The notes beneath the pieces are model-generated. The model was given only the letters and a program-made list of their open reading frames with translations, made no database searches and was not told the origin of the DNA. The position numbers and the translations under genes are program-made. 38,247 nt of DNA from Treponema sp. (GTDB lineage Bacteria; Spirochaetota; Spirochaetia; Treponematales; Breznakiellaceae): contig JAISAE010000017.1 in assembly GCA_031266875.1 (NCBI GenBank), forward strand, positions 1 to 38,247, in the 5' to 3' direction. Below are positions 6,964 through 14,944 of the stretch, piece by piece (the stretch's first letter is position 1; the number at the start of each line of letters is the position of its first letter).

Positions 6964-7842
6964 ATGTCAATACATTGTTATCCTGAGTTCGCGCCTATCA
7001 GCTTTGAGTTTCAGAGCCTGATTCACGATCAGCTTCGCAAAACGCAGGACGGTGTTTCAGAATATACATTTGCTAATCTTTACCTGTTCAGGAAGCGTTA
7101 TGACTATCAAGTCTGCCTGAGCAAGGACGGCGATTTACTTATCTCCGGTGAACGGGATGGACACCGGTTTTTTATGAGCCCTTGCGCCTTTCCAGACCAT
7201 GAAACGCTTGCCGGCCTCTTCGCAGACCACGATTACTGGAAGAATATCCCCGACTCGGTACTCGCGGGCAATGAAGAACGCCTCGCAAAATGGGGTGTCA
7301 AACTAAGCGAGGATCGAGACAACTTCGATTACCTCTACCTCAGAACCGATCTTGCCGAGCTGTCCGGCAAGAAGTTTCATAAGAAGCGAAATCTGGTAAA
7401 CGCCTTTCTCAATGCCTATAACTATGAAGTAAAGCCCTTAGACGCGGGGCTGGCGCCGGACGCGCTTAAAGTCCTTGATCGCTGGCACAAGGATAAGGGT
7501 GAAGAGGGCGACTATGTGGCTGCCCGTGAAGTGCTGGAACACTTTGATGACTTTGGTATGCAAGGGGCTATGTACTACATCAATGGCCGTCCAGTCGGCT
7601 GGTGCTTGGGGGAAAGCCTTGCCAGTGGCTCAATGTTCGCCATTCATTTTGAGAAGGGTATCGACGAATACAAGGGCCTCTACCAGTTTATCAACCAAGC
7701 CTTTGCCGCGTCCCTGCCGGAAACCTGTGTCCACATCAACCGTGAACAGGACCTTGGCGATGAAGGGATGCGTCAGGCAAAGATGACCTACCGGCCTGTG
7801 GACTTTGTGCGTAAGCACATTGGGCGCTTGAAGGACGCATAA
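6964..7842 (+). CDS. DUF2156 family protein (GNAT-like, MprF C-terminal fold)
   Basis: 292 residues. DUF2156 is the acyltransferase-like module at the end of phosphatidylglycerol lysyltransferases; stand-alone members have no settled substrate. Features that fit: an N-terminal segment with EYTFANLYLFR, a central DYLYLRTDLAELSGKKFH block followed by KKRNL, and a C-terminal CVHINREQDLGDEGMRQAK motif, the most conserved part of the family. There is no membrane segment, so the protein is cytoplasmic. The phosphodiesterase gene begins 4 nt after its stop, implying one transcript. No strong ribosome site precedes the ATG. Confidence 0.85.
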   Translation: MSIHCYPEFAPISFEFQSLIHDQLRKTQDGVSEYTFANLYLFRKRYDYQVCLSKDGDLLISGERDGHRFFMSPCAFPDHETLAGLFADHDYWKNIPDSVLAGNEERLAKWGVKLSEDRDNFDYLYLRTDLAELSGKKFHKKRNLVNAFLNAYNYEVKPLDAGLAPDALKVLDRWHKDKGEEGDYVAAREVLEHFDDFGMQGAMYYINGRPVGWCLGESLASGSMFAIHFEKGIDEYKGLYQFINQAFAASLPETCVHINREQDLGDEGMRQAKMTYRPVDFVRKHIGRLKDA

Positions 7843-7846
7843 AACC

Positions 7847-8416
7847 ATGAAAACACCAACCATGCTGGTGGTTTCGGATTCCCACAGCAACTACAGTTCG
7901 CTTGCCGCGATTCTGCGCTGGGCAAAGCGCCGCGACATTGGCGCGTTTGTTTTTCTGGGCGATGGAATCAGCGACCTTGCGCCCGCCTCGGATATCGCTG
8001 GCTTTTATCCAACATGGAACGTGGTTCGCGGCAACGGGGACTGGCAGAACAATGTCCCTCTTTCCACAACGCTGGAATTCGCGGGACATACGTTTTTTCT
8101 CTGTCATGGGCATATAAACAGGGTTAAGGAAAGCCTTTCGTCGCTGATTGTTCACGCACAGGCGGCGCACGCGGACGTAGCCCTGTACGGCCACACCCAC
8201 ATTGCCTTTTGGGACGATATCGACGGCATCCTCACGCTGAACCCGGGAAGCGCGGGACACCCTCGCACAAACGCGCCCGCATCCTTTGCCACGATTAGCT
8301 GCCCGCCAGGTGAATGGTTCATAGTTCGCTACTGGGCAATTAGGGCTGGCGGCCCCGTACCATTCTTGCGGGGACGAAACTCCTGGCGTATCTCCAGCTG
8401 GGAATTATCCTCTTAA
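7847..8416 (+). CDS. YfcE/MJ0936-type metallophosphoesterase
   Basis: 189 residues. A calcineurin-like phosphodiesterase of the small YfcE class, two-metal dependent, cytoplasmic. All ligand motifs are in order: D11-S-H13, G38-D39-G, the variant GNGD (62-65), CHGH (86-89, H87), GHTH (115-118), then NPGS (132-135). The natural substrate of this class is not known. The C-terminus (about 150-189) is longer and more basic than usual. The gene is 4 nt after the DUF2156 gene. A 21-bp repeat array begins 43 nt past the stop codon. Confidence 0.9.
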   Translation: MKTPTMLVVSDSHSNYSSLAAILRWAKRRDIGAFVFLGDGISDLAPASDIAGFYPTWNVVRGNGDWQNNVPLSTTLEFAGHTFFLCHGHINRVKESLSSLIVHAQAAHADVALYGHTHIAFWDDIDGILTLNPGSAGHPRTNAPASFATISCPPGEWFIVRYWAIRAGGPVPFLRGRNSWRISSWELSS

Positions 8417-8458
8417 TAGTAGAACTCTTTCCCCACCCATAACCTTTCCTTCATGCTG

Positions 8459-9067
8459 GCCGGCTCCGCGCTTCAGGTAGCTGGCTCCGCGCTTCAGGTA
8501 GCCGATCCTGCGCTTCAGGTGGCAGGCTCCGCGCTTCAGGTGGCCGACTCTACGCTTCAGGTGGCGGACTCTGCGCTGAGGGCGGCGGGGACTGCGCTCA
8601 GGGCGGCAGAGGCTGCGCTGAGGGCGGCAGAGGCTGCGCTAGGGGCGGCAGAGTTCGCGCTAAGGGCGGCGGACTCTGCGCTAGGGGCGGCGGAGTCAGA
8701 GCTAGGGGCGGCGGAGTTTGCGCTAAGGGCGGCGGACTCTGCGCTAAGGGCGGCGGAGGCTGCGCTACGGGCGGCGGGGACTGCGCTCAGGGCGGCGGAG
8801 TACGCGCTACGGGCGGCTGGATCCGCGCTTCAGGCGGCGGACTCCGCATTTCAGGCAGCCGAGTCCGCGCTTCAGGTGGCAGGCTCCGCGCTTCAGGCGG
8901 CGGAGTTCGCGCTAGGGGCGGCGGACTCTGCGCTCAGGGCGGCGGACTCTGCGCTAAGGGCGGCAGGCTCTGCGCTAGGGGCGGCGGAGGCTGTGCTAAG
9001 GGCGGCGGACTCTGCGCTAGGGGCGGCGGAGGCTGCGCTCAGGGCGGCGGGGACTGCGCTAGGGGCG
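8459..9067. repeat. 21-bp tandem array, 29 units, possibly coding heptads
   Basis: 29 perfect-length units fill most of the gap 8417-9168. Read on the plus strand in one frame from the ATG at 8453, every unit encodes Ala-x-x-Ala-Leu-x-Ala-like heptads. Codon 1 is Ala in 29 of 29 units using all four GCN codons. Codon 5 is Leu in 28 of 29 using all four CTN codons. Changes at these two codons are therefore almost purely silent. The plus frame has no ribosome site and would run on antisense to the ABC ATPase gene until 10138. On the minus strand the right-hand eight units continue a signal-peptide-like ORF (8893-9132). Whether either strand is translated cannot be settled here. Confidence 0.9.
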
Positions 9068-9132
9068 GCGGAGGCTGACACGATGAGGGCGAAAACGACC
9101 GTTGTCATGGCAGAGGTGTTTCTTATGAACAT
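8893..9132 (-). CDS. Possible small secreted Ala/Ser/Pro-rich repeat protein
   Basis: 79 codons on the minus strand, 36 nt downstream of the ABC ATPase stop. The N-terminus (MFIRNTSAMTTVVFALIVSA, cut site after SASA) looks like a signal peptide. The remainder is the minus-strand reading of eight 21-bp units, seven-residue repeats of Ala, Ser and Pro. The frame stops at the first unit containing CTTCAG, which gives TGA. No Shine-Dalgarno sequence is visible, and the composition may be a by-product of the array, so confidence is low. Confidence 0.22.
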   Translation of the reverse strand: MFIRNTSAMTTVVFALIVSASAAPSAVPAALSAASAAPSAESAALSTASAAPSAEPAALSAESAALSAESAAPSANSAA

Positions 9133-9168
9133 TAAGAGGGCAGAGCGAGGGCAGATAAACAGTCAGAC

Positions 9169-10689
9169 TTACTTAACGCCGCCCATCATGGCGCCTATGC
9201 GACGCTCATCGGTATTGGCGGCGTTCACCACACCTACTATAGCGCCTTTGGACAGCGCGGCAATGCGGTCGCTGAGGCTAAGTAACTCGTCCAGCTCAAA
9301 CGATACCAGTAAGACTGCTCGTCCCTTGTCCCGCTCCGCAATGATACGCTGGTGTATGTATTCTATAGCGCCTACATCAAGGCCGCGTGTGGGCTGCGCC
9401 ACAATGAGTAAGCGCGGTGAAAGGTCGATCTCACGGGCAATAATCACCTTCTGCTGGTTGCCGCCTGACATACTCCGCGTCAGGGTAGCGCCGCCGTTTC
9501 CAGCGCGTATGTCGAACTCCGCGATCCGGTCTGCCGCGTGCTTATATATAGAGGGAAACCGCAAAAAGCCAAAGCGATTCGTAAAGCGATTCTCTCGAAA
9601 AGTTTTGAGGATAAGGTTCTCGTCAACACGGAAGTCCAGCACCAGTCCATACTTATGGCGATCCTCCGGCACAAAGCCCATTCCTTCACGGATGCGCCTG
9701 CGGATGCTCTCATGGCTGATGTCTTTACCATTGAGCAGGATACGTCCGCTTTTCACCGGCTCCAGACCGGCAATGGCGGCGACAAGTTCCGCCTGTCCAT
9801 TCCCATCCACACCCGCGATACCCAGGGTCTCGCCAGCGAACACCTCAAGCGAGAGATCACGCAGCGCCGGAACACCACGCGCATCCATGACCGTAAGGTG
9901 TTCTATACGCAGAACCACGTCTTTGGGTATCGCCGGTCTCTTGTCAACACGGAAACTCACGGCGCGTCCTACCATTAGTTCGGCGAGCGCGTTTTCAGAA
10001 ATCTTGGTGTCAGACACGTTTACCGTGGCGACATACGTTCCCCGCCGCAGTACCGTACACCGGTCAGCAATGGCTTTTATCTCCTTGAGCTTGTGCGTGA
10101 TAAAGACAATGGTTTTCCCCTCACTCTTGAGTCTGTGAAAGATCGCCAGCAGTTCGTCGATCTCTTGTGGCGTAAGCACGGCGCTTGGCTCGTCAAAGAT
10201 GAGGATATCCGCGTTACGATACAGAATTTTGAGTATCTCAACCCGCTGCTGCATACCAACGGTGATGGTTTCAACACGCGCCTTTGGGTCAACAGCCAGA
10301 CCGTAGCGTTCTGACAGCGCTCTTACGCGCTGGTGCGCACTTCTCAGGTCGAGCTTGCCCCACTTGTCGCGTGGCTCCAGCCCCAGCACGATATTTTCTG
10401 TTACGGTGAAGTTATGCACCAGCTTGAAATGCTGGTGAACCATGCCGATTCTGAGCGCGGCTGCGTCATTGGGGCTGCGGATACGCGCCTCCTGTCCTCG
10501 TATCCTGATGACGCCCGCGTCCGCTTCATACAGGCCGAACAGTATAGACATAAGCGTAGACTTTCCCGCGCCATTTTCTCCCAAGAGCGCGTGAATCTCG
10601 CCTTCCTCAACCTCAAAGCACATCCGGTCATTGGCAATGACTCCCGGAAAGACTTTGGTAATATTCAGCATCTCAATAGCCTTAGCCAC
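9169..10689 (-). CDS. ABC transporter ATPase, nucleoside/BMP-family type (NupO/RbsA-like)
   Basis: 506 residues, two fused nucleotide-binding domains. Energises import, probably of nucleosides or a related ligand delivered by a BMP/PnrA-type lipoprotein. Domain 1: Walker A GENGAGKST, variant signature ITVGMQQRVEI, Walker B ILIFDEP. Domain 2: degenerate Walker A GVDGNGQAEL, signature SGGNQQK, and LLIVAQPTRGLDVGA, where the glutamate is replaced, as is usual in this group. The GTG at 10689 is chosen because AAAGGA precedes it by 6 nt; the ATG at 10713 has no ribosome site. Permease and binding-protein genes normally adjacent are absent, the downstream side being the 21-bp array. Confidence 0.9.
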   Translation of the reverse strand: MAKAIEMLNITKVFPGVIANDRMCFEVEEGEIHALLGENGAGKSTLMSILFGLYEADAGVIRIRGQEARIRSPNDAAALRIGMVHQHFKLVHNFTVTENIVLGLEPRDKWGKLDLRSAHQRVRALSERYGLAVDPKARVETITVGMQQRVEILKILYRNADILIFDEPSAVLTPQEIDELLAIFHRLKSEGKTIVFITHKLKEIKAIADRCTVLRRGTYVATVNVSDTKISENALAELMVGRAVSFRVDKRPAIPKDVVLRIEHLTVMDARGVPALRDLSLEVFAGETLGIAGVDGNGQAELVAAIAGLEPVKSGRILLNGKDISHESIRRRIREGMGFVPEDRHKYGLVLDFRVDENLILKTFRENRFTNRFGFLRFPSIYKHAADRIAEFDIRAGNGGATLTRSMSGGNQQKVIIAREIDLSPRLLIVAQPTRGLDVGAIEYIHQRIIAERDKGRAVLLVSFELDELLSLSDRIAALSKGAIVGVVNAANTDERRIGAMMGGVK

Positions 10690-10801
10690 AGCGTATCCTT
10701 TATGGTGAATCATACGTTACCCGCGTATCTCTGGCAAGCATCGTCAGTACCGCGCCTGCTACTGTAACAATAAGTGAAATTTAGTGTTTACTCTTTGTAT
10801 T

Positions 10802-12178
10802 ATGATGAAAGAATCGCTGTTTTCCCGATATAGACGGGGTATTTTTACGCACTTATGCATGGCCGCGCTGGTTTTTTGCTGGATAGCGCCGCTTGGAGCC
10901 GCGCCGCGGACACTTTCGCTTGAAGAGGCAATGGAAATGGCAGTGGCGCAGAGCCTGAGCCTGCAAAAAGCCGGCATTGACATCGCCGCGGCGGAGTTTG
11001 CGGCAAAAAGCACGTGGTCGGAGATTCTGTCAGTGGTAAATCCAAGCCTCGCGCTTAGCTATGGGGATAACCTGTTCAGTGGCGATGGATTCCAGTTCGA
11101 CAAGGCCAACGGCAGATTCGGTATTCAGGCTGGGGTAGCCATCTCCTTTAACACTGGCCTGCCTCAGACCCTGCGAATCATGAGCCTGGCTTATCAGAGC
11201 CAGCTTCTGACGTATGAAAACGCACGGAGGATGGTAGAGCGTGAGGTAACCAGAACCTTCTACAGCAGGATTGCGGACCGGAATACCCTAGCGAATCGTG
11301 AGCGGGCGCTGGAACTGGCGGAAAAGCAGTACGAGCGCAACCGTGTTTCCTTTGAGTACGGGATGGTCTCGCGGCTTGAGTATCTGCGAAGCCAGCTCGG
11401 TGTGGAAACAGCGCGGCTCAACCTGAGCCAGCAAGAGGCGAGCTACGCGGCTAATATGCGGAGCTTCCTCAGCACCCTGGGACTGGAGTATGACCCTGAG
11501 ATAAGCCTTGCCGGTGAACTCAAGCTCGTTAAGGTTGATCTTAACCCAGAGCCTTTGATTCAGAAGTACCTTTTCCAGCGCCTGGACATACTCATGCAAC
11601 AACAGGTGATACAACGCGCCGAACTGTCGGTGAAACAGCAGACCTTTTCGCCGTGGCTGAGCGCGTCTGTTCAGTATCAGGCTGGCACTGGTCCTGCTGG
11701 TAATCAGACCGGCGTCAGCGCGACAGCGTGGGGAGCGGACATCCAGTTTGCGGACCGGCTCTCGGCTAGCGTAACGCTGACGATCCCGATCAATAACTGG
11801 ATTCCGGGTACGAGCGCGAATCGTGGGCTTCGTACCGCAAACGACACGGTTGAAAAAGCGCGGCTTGATATGCAAACTGTCGAGAATAATGCCCGTAACG
11901 AGATTCGTTCCCTGACGGACAACCTGCGCAACTCGTGGTTCAGCATTGAGATAGCGCGGCTTCAGGTGGAAATCGCCGAGCAGACCTATGCCCTGAGCGA
12001 GGAAGGCTTTCAGCAGGGCGTTGTGGAAACACTGGCGCTGGAAGAAAACCGGAATAGCCTTTCAAACGCTCAGGATCAGCTTCTGAGCGCCGAGCATACC
12101 TACTATAGCCTTATGCTTGAGCTTGCCTCGGCGCTTAATATCAGTATTCAAGATTTGATAAGCATACAGGGAGATTAA
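10802..12178 (+). CDS. TolC-family outer membrane efflux protein (BesC-like)
   Basis: About 458 residues. Outer-membrane channel of a tripartite exporter. A signal peptide (basic KESLFSRYRR, then a hydrophobic run ending PLGAA) is followed by TLSLEEAMEMA, the typical start of a TolC repeat, and long helices in two similar halves (coiled coils around residues 130-200 and 340-420). The start is uncertain: adjacent ATGs at 10802 and 10805, with a possible GTG at 10784. The stop is 3 nt before the adaptor gene, so both form an operon, in the order of Borrelia besC-besA. The gene is divergent from the ABC ATPase gene. Confidence 0.88.
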   Translation: MMKESLFSRYRRGIFTHLCMAALVFCWIAPLGAAPRTLSLEEAMEMAVAQSLSLQKAGIDIAAAEFAAKSTWSEILSVVNPSLALSYGDNLFSGDGFQFDKANGRFGIQAGVAISFNTGLPQTLRIMSLAYQSQLLTYENARRMVEREVTRTFYSRIADRNTLANRERALELAEKQYERNRVSFEYGMVSRLEYLRSQLGVETARLNLSQQEASYAANMRSFLSTLGLEYDPEISLAGELKLVKVDLNPEPLIQKYLFQRLDILMQQQVIQRAELSVKQQTFSPWLSASVQYQAGTGPAGNQTGVSATAWGADIQFADRLSASVTLTIPINNWIPGTSANRGLRTANDTVEKARLDMQTVENNARNEIRSLTDNLRNSWFSIEIARLQVEIAEQTYALSEEGFQQGVVETLALEENRNSLSNAQDQLLSAEHTYYSLMLELASALNISIQDLISIQGD

Positions 12179-12181
12179 CAC

Positions 12182-13243
12182 ATGAACTTTGACAAGATTG
12201 AAAAACCTCGCAAGAAGCCTGCTTTGATTGTCAGTATAACGCTGGGGCTTGTTATCGTGGTCTTCGGGGTACTGATAGGAACATCGCTCATCAGGGGCCG
12301 CAGTTCCCAGACTACAATGCCCGGCGCGTCCGGCGGCGCCGCGTCGGGAAGTGGCGCTCGGCCAGGGGGCGACGCAATGGGCGGCGCTGCGCCCGGAGGC
12401 GGCGCTCGACCAGGGGGCGGCGCTGGCGCGGCAACGCGCCAAGCCACGCTGGTACGCGCCGAAGCAGTGAACCAGGGTACTATTGAAACCAGCGTGGTAC
12501 TCAACGGCGATATCTTGCTTGGTTCACCGCAGGTTTCGCTGTACGCAACGCTTCCACAGGGTTCAAACGCGAAGCTTGTTGAAACCCGCTTTACGCTTGG
12601 GGATACGGTCAGGCAGGGCGATACTGTGGCAATAGTAGACCCGTCAAGACCGGGCGTTTCCTATTCCCGCAGTCCGGTCATCTCCACTGCCAGCGGTACG
12701 GTTATCCAGACCCCGCCGGTTGTGCTTGGCGACAGTGTTACCGCGTCAACGCCCATCTATGTATTAAGCGACCTCAATAACTTACTCCTCGAAACCTATG
12801 TCCCTGAGCGTTACGTTCTTTCCATCCGCAAGGGTTTACCCGCTCTGGTTACTCTGGCGGCAATCCCCAATGAAACCTTTGACGCCACTGTTGACGAAAT
12901 CAGTCCCACGCTGGACGCGGCGAGTCGCACTCTCAAGATACGGCTGCGCTTCAGTCAGCCTGACACGCGGATTCGGGCAGGCATGTTCGCTACGGTCAGC
13001 CTTGTTACCGACATTCACGACAACGTGCTGGTTATTCCCCGCGCCGCGCTCATTAACACCTACGGGACCTGGGTAGTGTTTACGGTTGACGAAGGTAACG
13101 TGGCGCACCGCCGTGAAATCGAGCTGGGCCTTGAGAGCGAGAGCATTGTCGAGATTGTCGCTGGTCTCAGCCAGGGCGAGCGCGTGGTCAGCGCCGGACA
13201 GAACTTCTTGTCTGATGGCGATACGGTCAGTGTGGTAGAATAA
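12182..13243 (+). CDS. RND efflux periplasmic adaptor lacking the alpha-hairpin (BesA-like)
   Basis: 353 residues. Links an inner-membrane pump to the TolC channel. One membrane anchor (15-37) precedes a Gly/Ala/Arg-rich linker (about 47-85) made of two degenerate copies of a GGAA.G.GARPGG motif. The lipoyl half-motifs (KLVETRFTLGDTVRQGDTVA, 131-150, and SPVISTASGTVI) are separated by only about 10 residues, so the helical hairpin that usually contacts TolC is missing; Borrelia BesA is known for the same loss. The beta-barrel and membrane-proximal domains follow (DATVDEISPTLDAASRT, then VPRAAL-type VIPRAAL). GGGAG precedes the ATG. No pump gene (BesB/AcrB type) follows. Confidence 0.9.
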   Translation: MNFDKIEKPRKKPALIVSITLGLVIVVFGVLIGTSLIRGRSSQTTMPGASGGAASGSGARPGGDAMGGAAPGGGARPGGGAGAATRQATLVRAEAVNQGTIETSVVLNGDILLGSPQVSLYATLPQGSNAKLVETRFTLGDTVRQGDTVAIVDPSRPGVSYSRSPVISTASGTVIQTPPVVLGDSVTASTPIYVLSDLNNLLLETYVPERYVLSIRKGLPALVTLAAIPNETFDATVDEISPTLDAASRTLKIRLRFSQPDTRIRAGMFATVSLVTDIHDNVLVIPRAALINTYGTWVVFTVDEGNVAHRREIELGLESESIVEIVAGLSQGERVVSAGQNFLSDGDTVSVVE

Positions 13244-13283
13244 GAAAGCGTACCCGGACGCCTCTCACTGTCAGTAAGGATTC

Positions 13284-13292
13284 TTATCCACA
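13284..13292 (+). promoter_or_regulatory. Perfect DnaA-box sequence
   Basis: TTATCCACA, the consensus DnaA 9-mer, in the non-coding gap after the adaptor gene. Only one copy was noticed, so an origin is not implied; a chance match is possible. Confidence 0.3.
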
Positions 13293-13338
13293 GATAGCGC
13301 CATGAATGGTGACAGGTGTTCACAGATTAGGAGAGGTT

Positions 13339-13400
13339 GGTGTCAGAGACCGAGTGGACGCAGGCAGGTGGTGTCAGAGACAATGGCAGTGTCAGAGACC
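13339..13400. repeat. Three dispersed copies of GGTGTCAGAGAC
   Basis: The core GTGTCAGAGAC occurs at 13340, 13371 and 13389 in the gap 13244-13449. A reverse-complement near-copy lies at 664-676 beside the first 23-bp array. Function unknown. Confidence 0.5.
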
Positions 13401-13423
13401 GTGCGAAGGCGCGGCTACTTCAT

Positions 13424-13453
13424 GTAGGCCACTGTCAACAAGTAGTGGCCTAC
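13424..13453. terminator. Hairpin between the adaptor gene and the convergent peptidase gene
   Basis: GTAGGCCACT pairs perfectly with AGTGGCCTAC around a 10-nt loop. It includes the stop codon of the minus-strand peptidase gene and could act in both directions. Confidence 0.55.
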
Positions 13454-14877
13454 TGGTGTTGTATCGCCAGCAAGAGGCCGAAAACCGCGTTAGGGTTTGC
13501 CGAAGCTGCGGTAAACGCAAGGCGGTTTGGCTCATAGTTGGCCTGGGACGGAGGAATGTAGCCGGAGCCTACCGCACGGGCTACCCGGTCGGGGAACGAA
13601 CCCCGCTCCCGCGCAAACGTGGCCCGTATCGCCGCGATATTCAGCTCCTTCTTGGAGTACAAGACTACCAAGTAATCGGTTCCCACCTGATCATCAAGCT
13701 GTATCCAGTCAAACTCCCCCGGAAAGGCAACAAGGTTTTCCGAATAATCCAGCAGGGGTGAAACATTCGACCCGGCCAAGGGGAAAATCTGGGTTGGAGC
13801 CGCGCTTGTATCATCAGCGGCAAAGGCGTAGACATACGCCGGTTCCCGGTTCCCCAGGAGATAACGGAACCGTGTTCCTGAAAGATAGGGGGACAGAGTC
13901 TCGTAATACCCGCTCCGGTAGCTTACAGACATCCCTGCGCCGCCACGGACCTCGATGTCAGCAAAACCCGCAAATTGTACGGTACTCTGGTAGTTCCCCA
14001 GGTTTTCACTGAGGCCGTAGGCTTCAAACACAAAGGACGCAAAGACATCGTAGGGGATCCAGGTGAAACCAGCGTTTCCCCATCTGTCTCCCCAACTGTT
14101 TTGAACCTCAAAGGCTCCGTTATACTTAGCGTCATCGTAGCCCACAACGCACATCGCATGGCCGCCGTAGCTGCCTGCCGGACTTTCCCGTGGCCGCCAC
14201 ACATCATGGGCCGCGAAAAAAGAGTTAGGGCAGTTCATGCCAATAACCACTGGCTTGGATTCCGCGAGGCTTTTCTTCACCATAAGGATTTTGTCTTCTT
14301 GGCGCTGAGTGTCCGATCTGAACAGAGTCGCGTATCCAGCTATGGGATAGGCGCGGCTGTTTGCGTACAGGGAGCTGGGAATAGCCCTAAAGTCCAGCTG
14401 CTTCTCCCTATCGAGCATTTTAACCGGGCCTTTGTCCCGCATGAAGTTGAGCGCCCAGGAAATCGCCGCGCCCCGCTGCCCAGCGGGATCATCAGGCTGG
14501 CCATTGAATATAAACAGGTTCTTATACACAAAATTAGGGGAGAACACATTGGACGTGATCGCCTGCCGGTCCCAGCGATTAAGGGCTATGGATTCAAGAA
14601 TAGTACGGGCGGCATAGGCGCTTGACCATGCGGTACAAGTCCCATACATGCCTTGATTACCCGCTTCGGGCGCGTACTGCTTGAGGGAGGCTGCTGTGGG
14701 AAGGGATTCGTATGCCCTGGAGACTTGGACAGCCTTCTGGGGAAGGCTGTCATACAGAACAGGATCGAGAACCGCGCCGCGGGGAAATGTCTGGGCATAC
14801 AGCGCGGCGGCGGCGGTCAGGTAAAACATCATTAGTAATAACGCCTTTACGCGCCGGAAATTCGTTGGTACTATCAT
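13450..14877 (-). CDS. Secreted papain-like (C1) cysteine peptidase with DUF4384-like C-terminal domain
   Basis: 475 residues. A signal peptide (basic, then KALLLMMFYL, cleaved near LYAQ) directs export. The peptidase has the C1 set: oxyanion Gln in GNQGMYGTC (Q75), nucleophile C81 in GTCTAWSS, histidine H240 in GGHAMCVVGY, asparagine N260 in NSWGDRWG. There is no long propeptide. The C-terminal part (about 345-475: FRYLLGNREPAYVYAF, then QIFPL and LDYSENLVAFP) resembles DUF4384, a beta-domain often joined to caspases and kinases. The ATG at 14877 is preferred because GAAGGA precedes it by 6 nt; an upstream ATG at 14907 has none. It is divergent from a caspase-like gene 67 nt away, suggesting shared control. 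Confidence 0.85.
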   Translation of the reverse strand: MIVPTNFRRVKALLLMMFYLTAAAALYAQTFPRGAVLDPVLYDSLPQKAVQVSRAYESLPTAASLKQYAPEAGNQGMYGTCTAWSSAYAARTILESIALNRWDRQAITSNVFSPNFVYKNLFIFNGQPDDPAGQRGAAISWALNFMRDKGPVKMLDREKQLDFRAIPSSLYANSRAYPIAGYATLFRSDTQRQEDKILMVKKSLAESKPVVIGMNCPNSFFAAHDVWRPRESPAGSYGGHAMCVVGYDDAKYNGAFEVQNSWGDRWGNAGFTWIPYDVFASFVFEAYGLSENLGNYQSTVQFAGFADIEVRGGAGMSVSYRSGYYETLSPYLSGTRFRYLLGNREPAYVYAFAADDTSAAPTQIFPLAGSNVSPLLDYSENLVAFPGEFDWIQLDDQVGTDYLVVLYSKKELNIAAIRATFARERGSFPDRVARAVGSGYIPPSQANYEPNRLAFTAASANPNAVFGLLLAIQHQ

Positions 14878-14944
14878 ATTTGTTCCTTCAAGAGGGGTTT
14901 TTATCATTATATCACACGATATGCGTTGTGAAAAAGGAGTAAGT

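Noticed and set aside
8453-10138. Plus-strand ORF of 561 codons
   Set aside because: Its second half is antisense to the clearly real ABC ATPase gene and there is no ribosome site. Only the repeat part is kept as a possible coding array.
13244-13449. Replication origin because of a DnaA box
   Set aside because: Only one box was noticed, with no AT-rich unwinding region and no dnaA or dnaN gene nearby.
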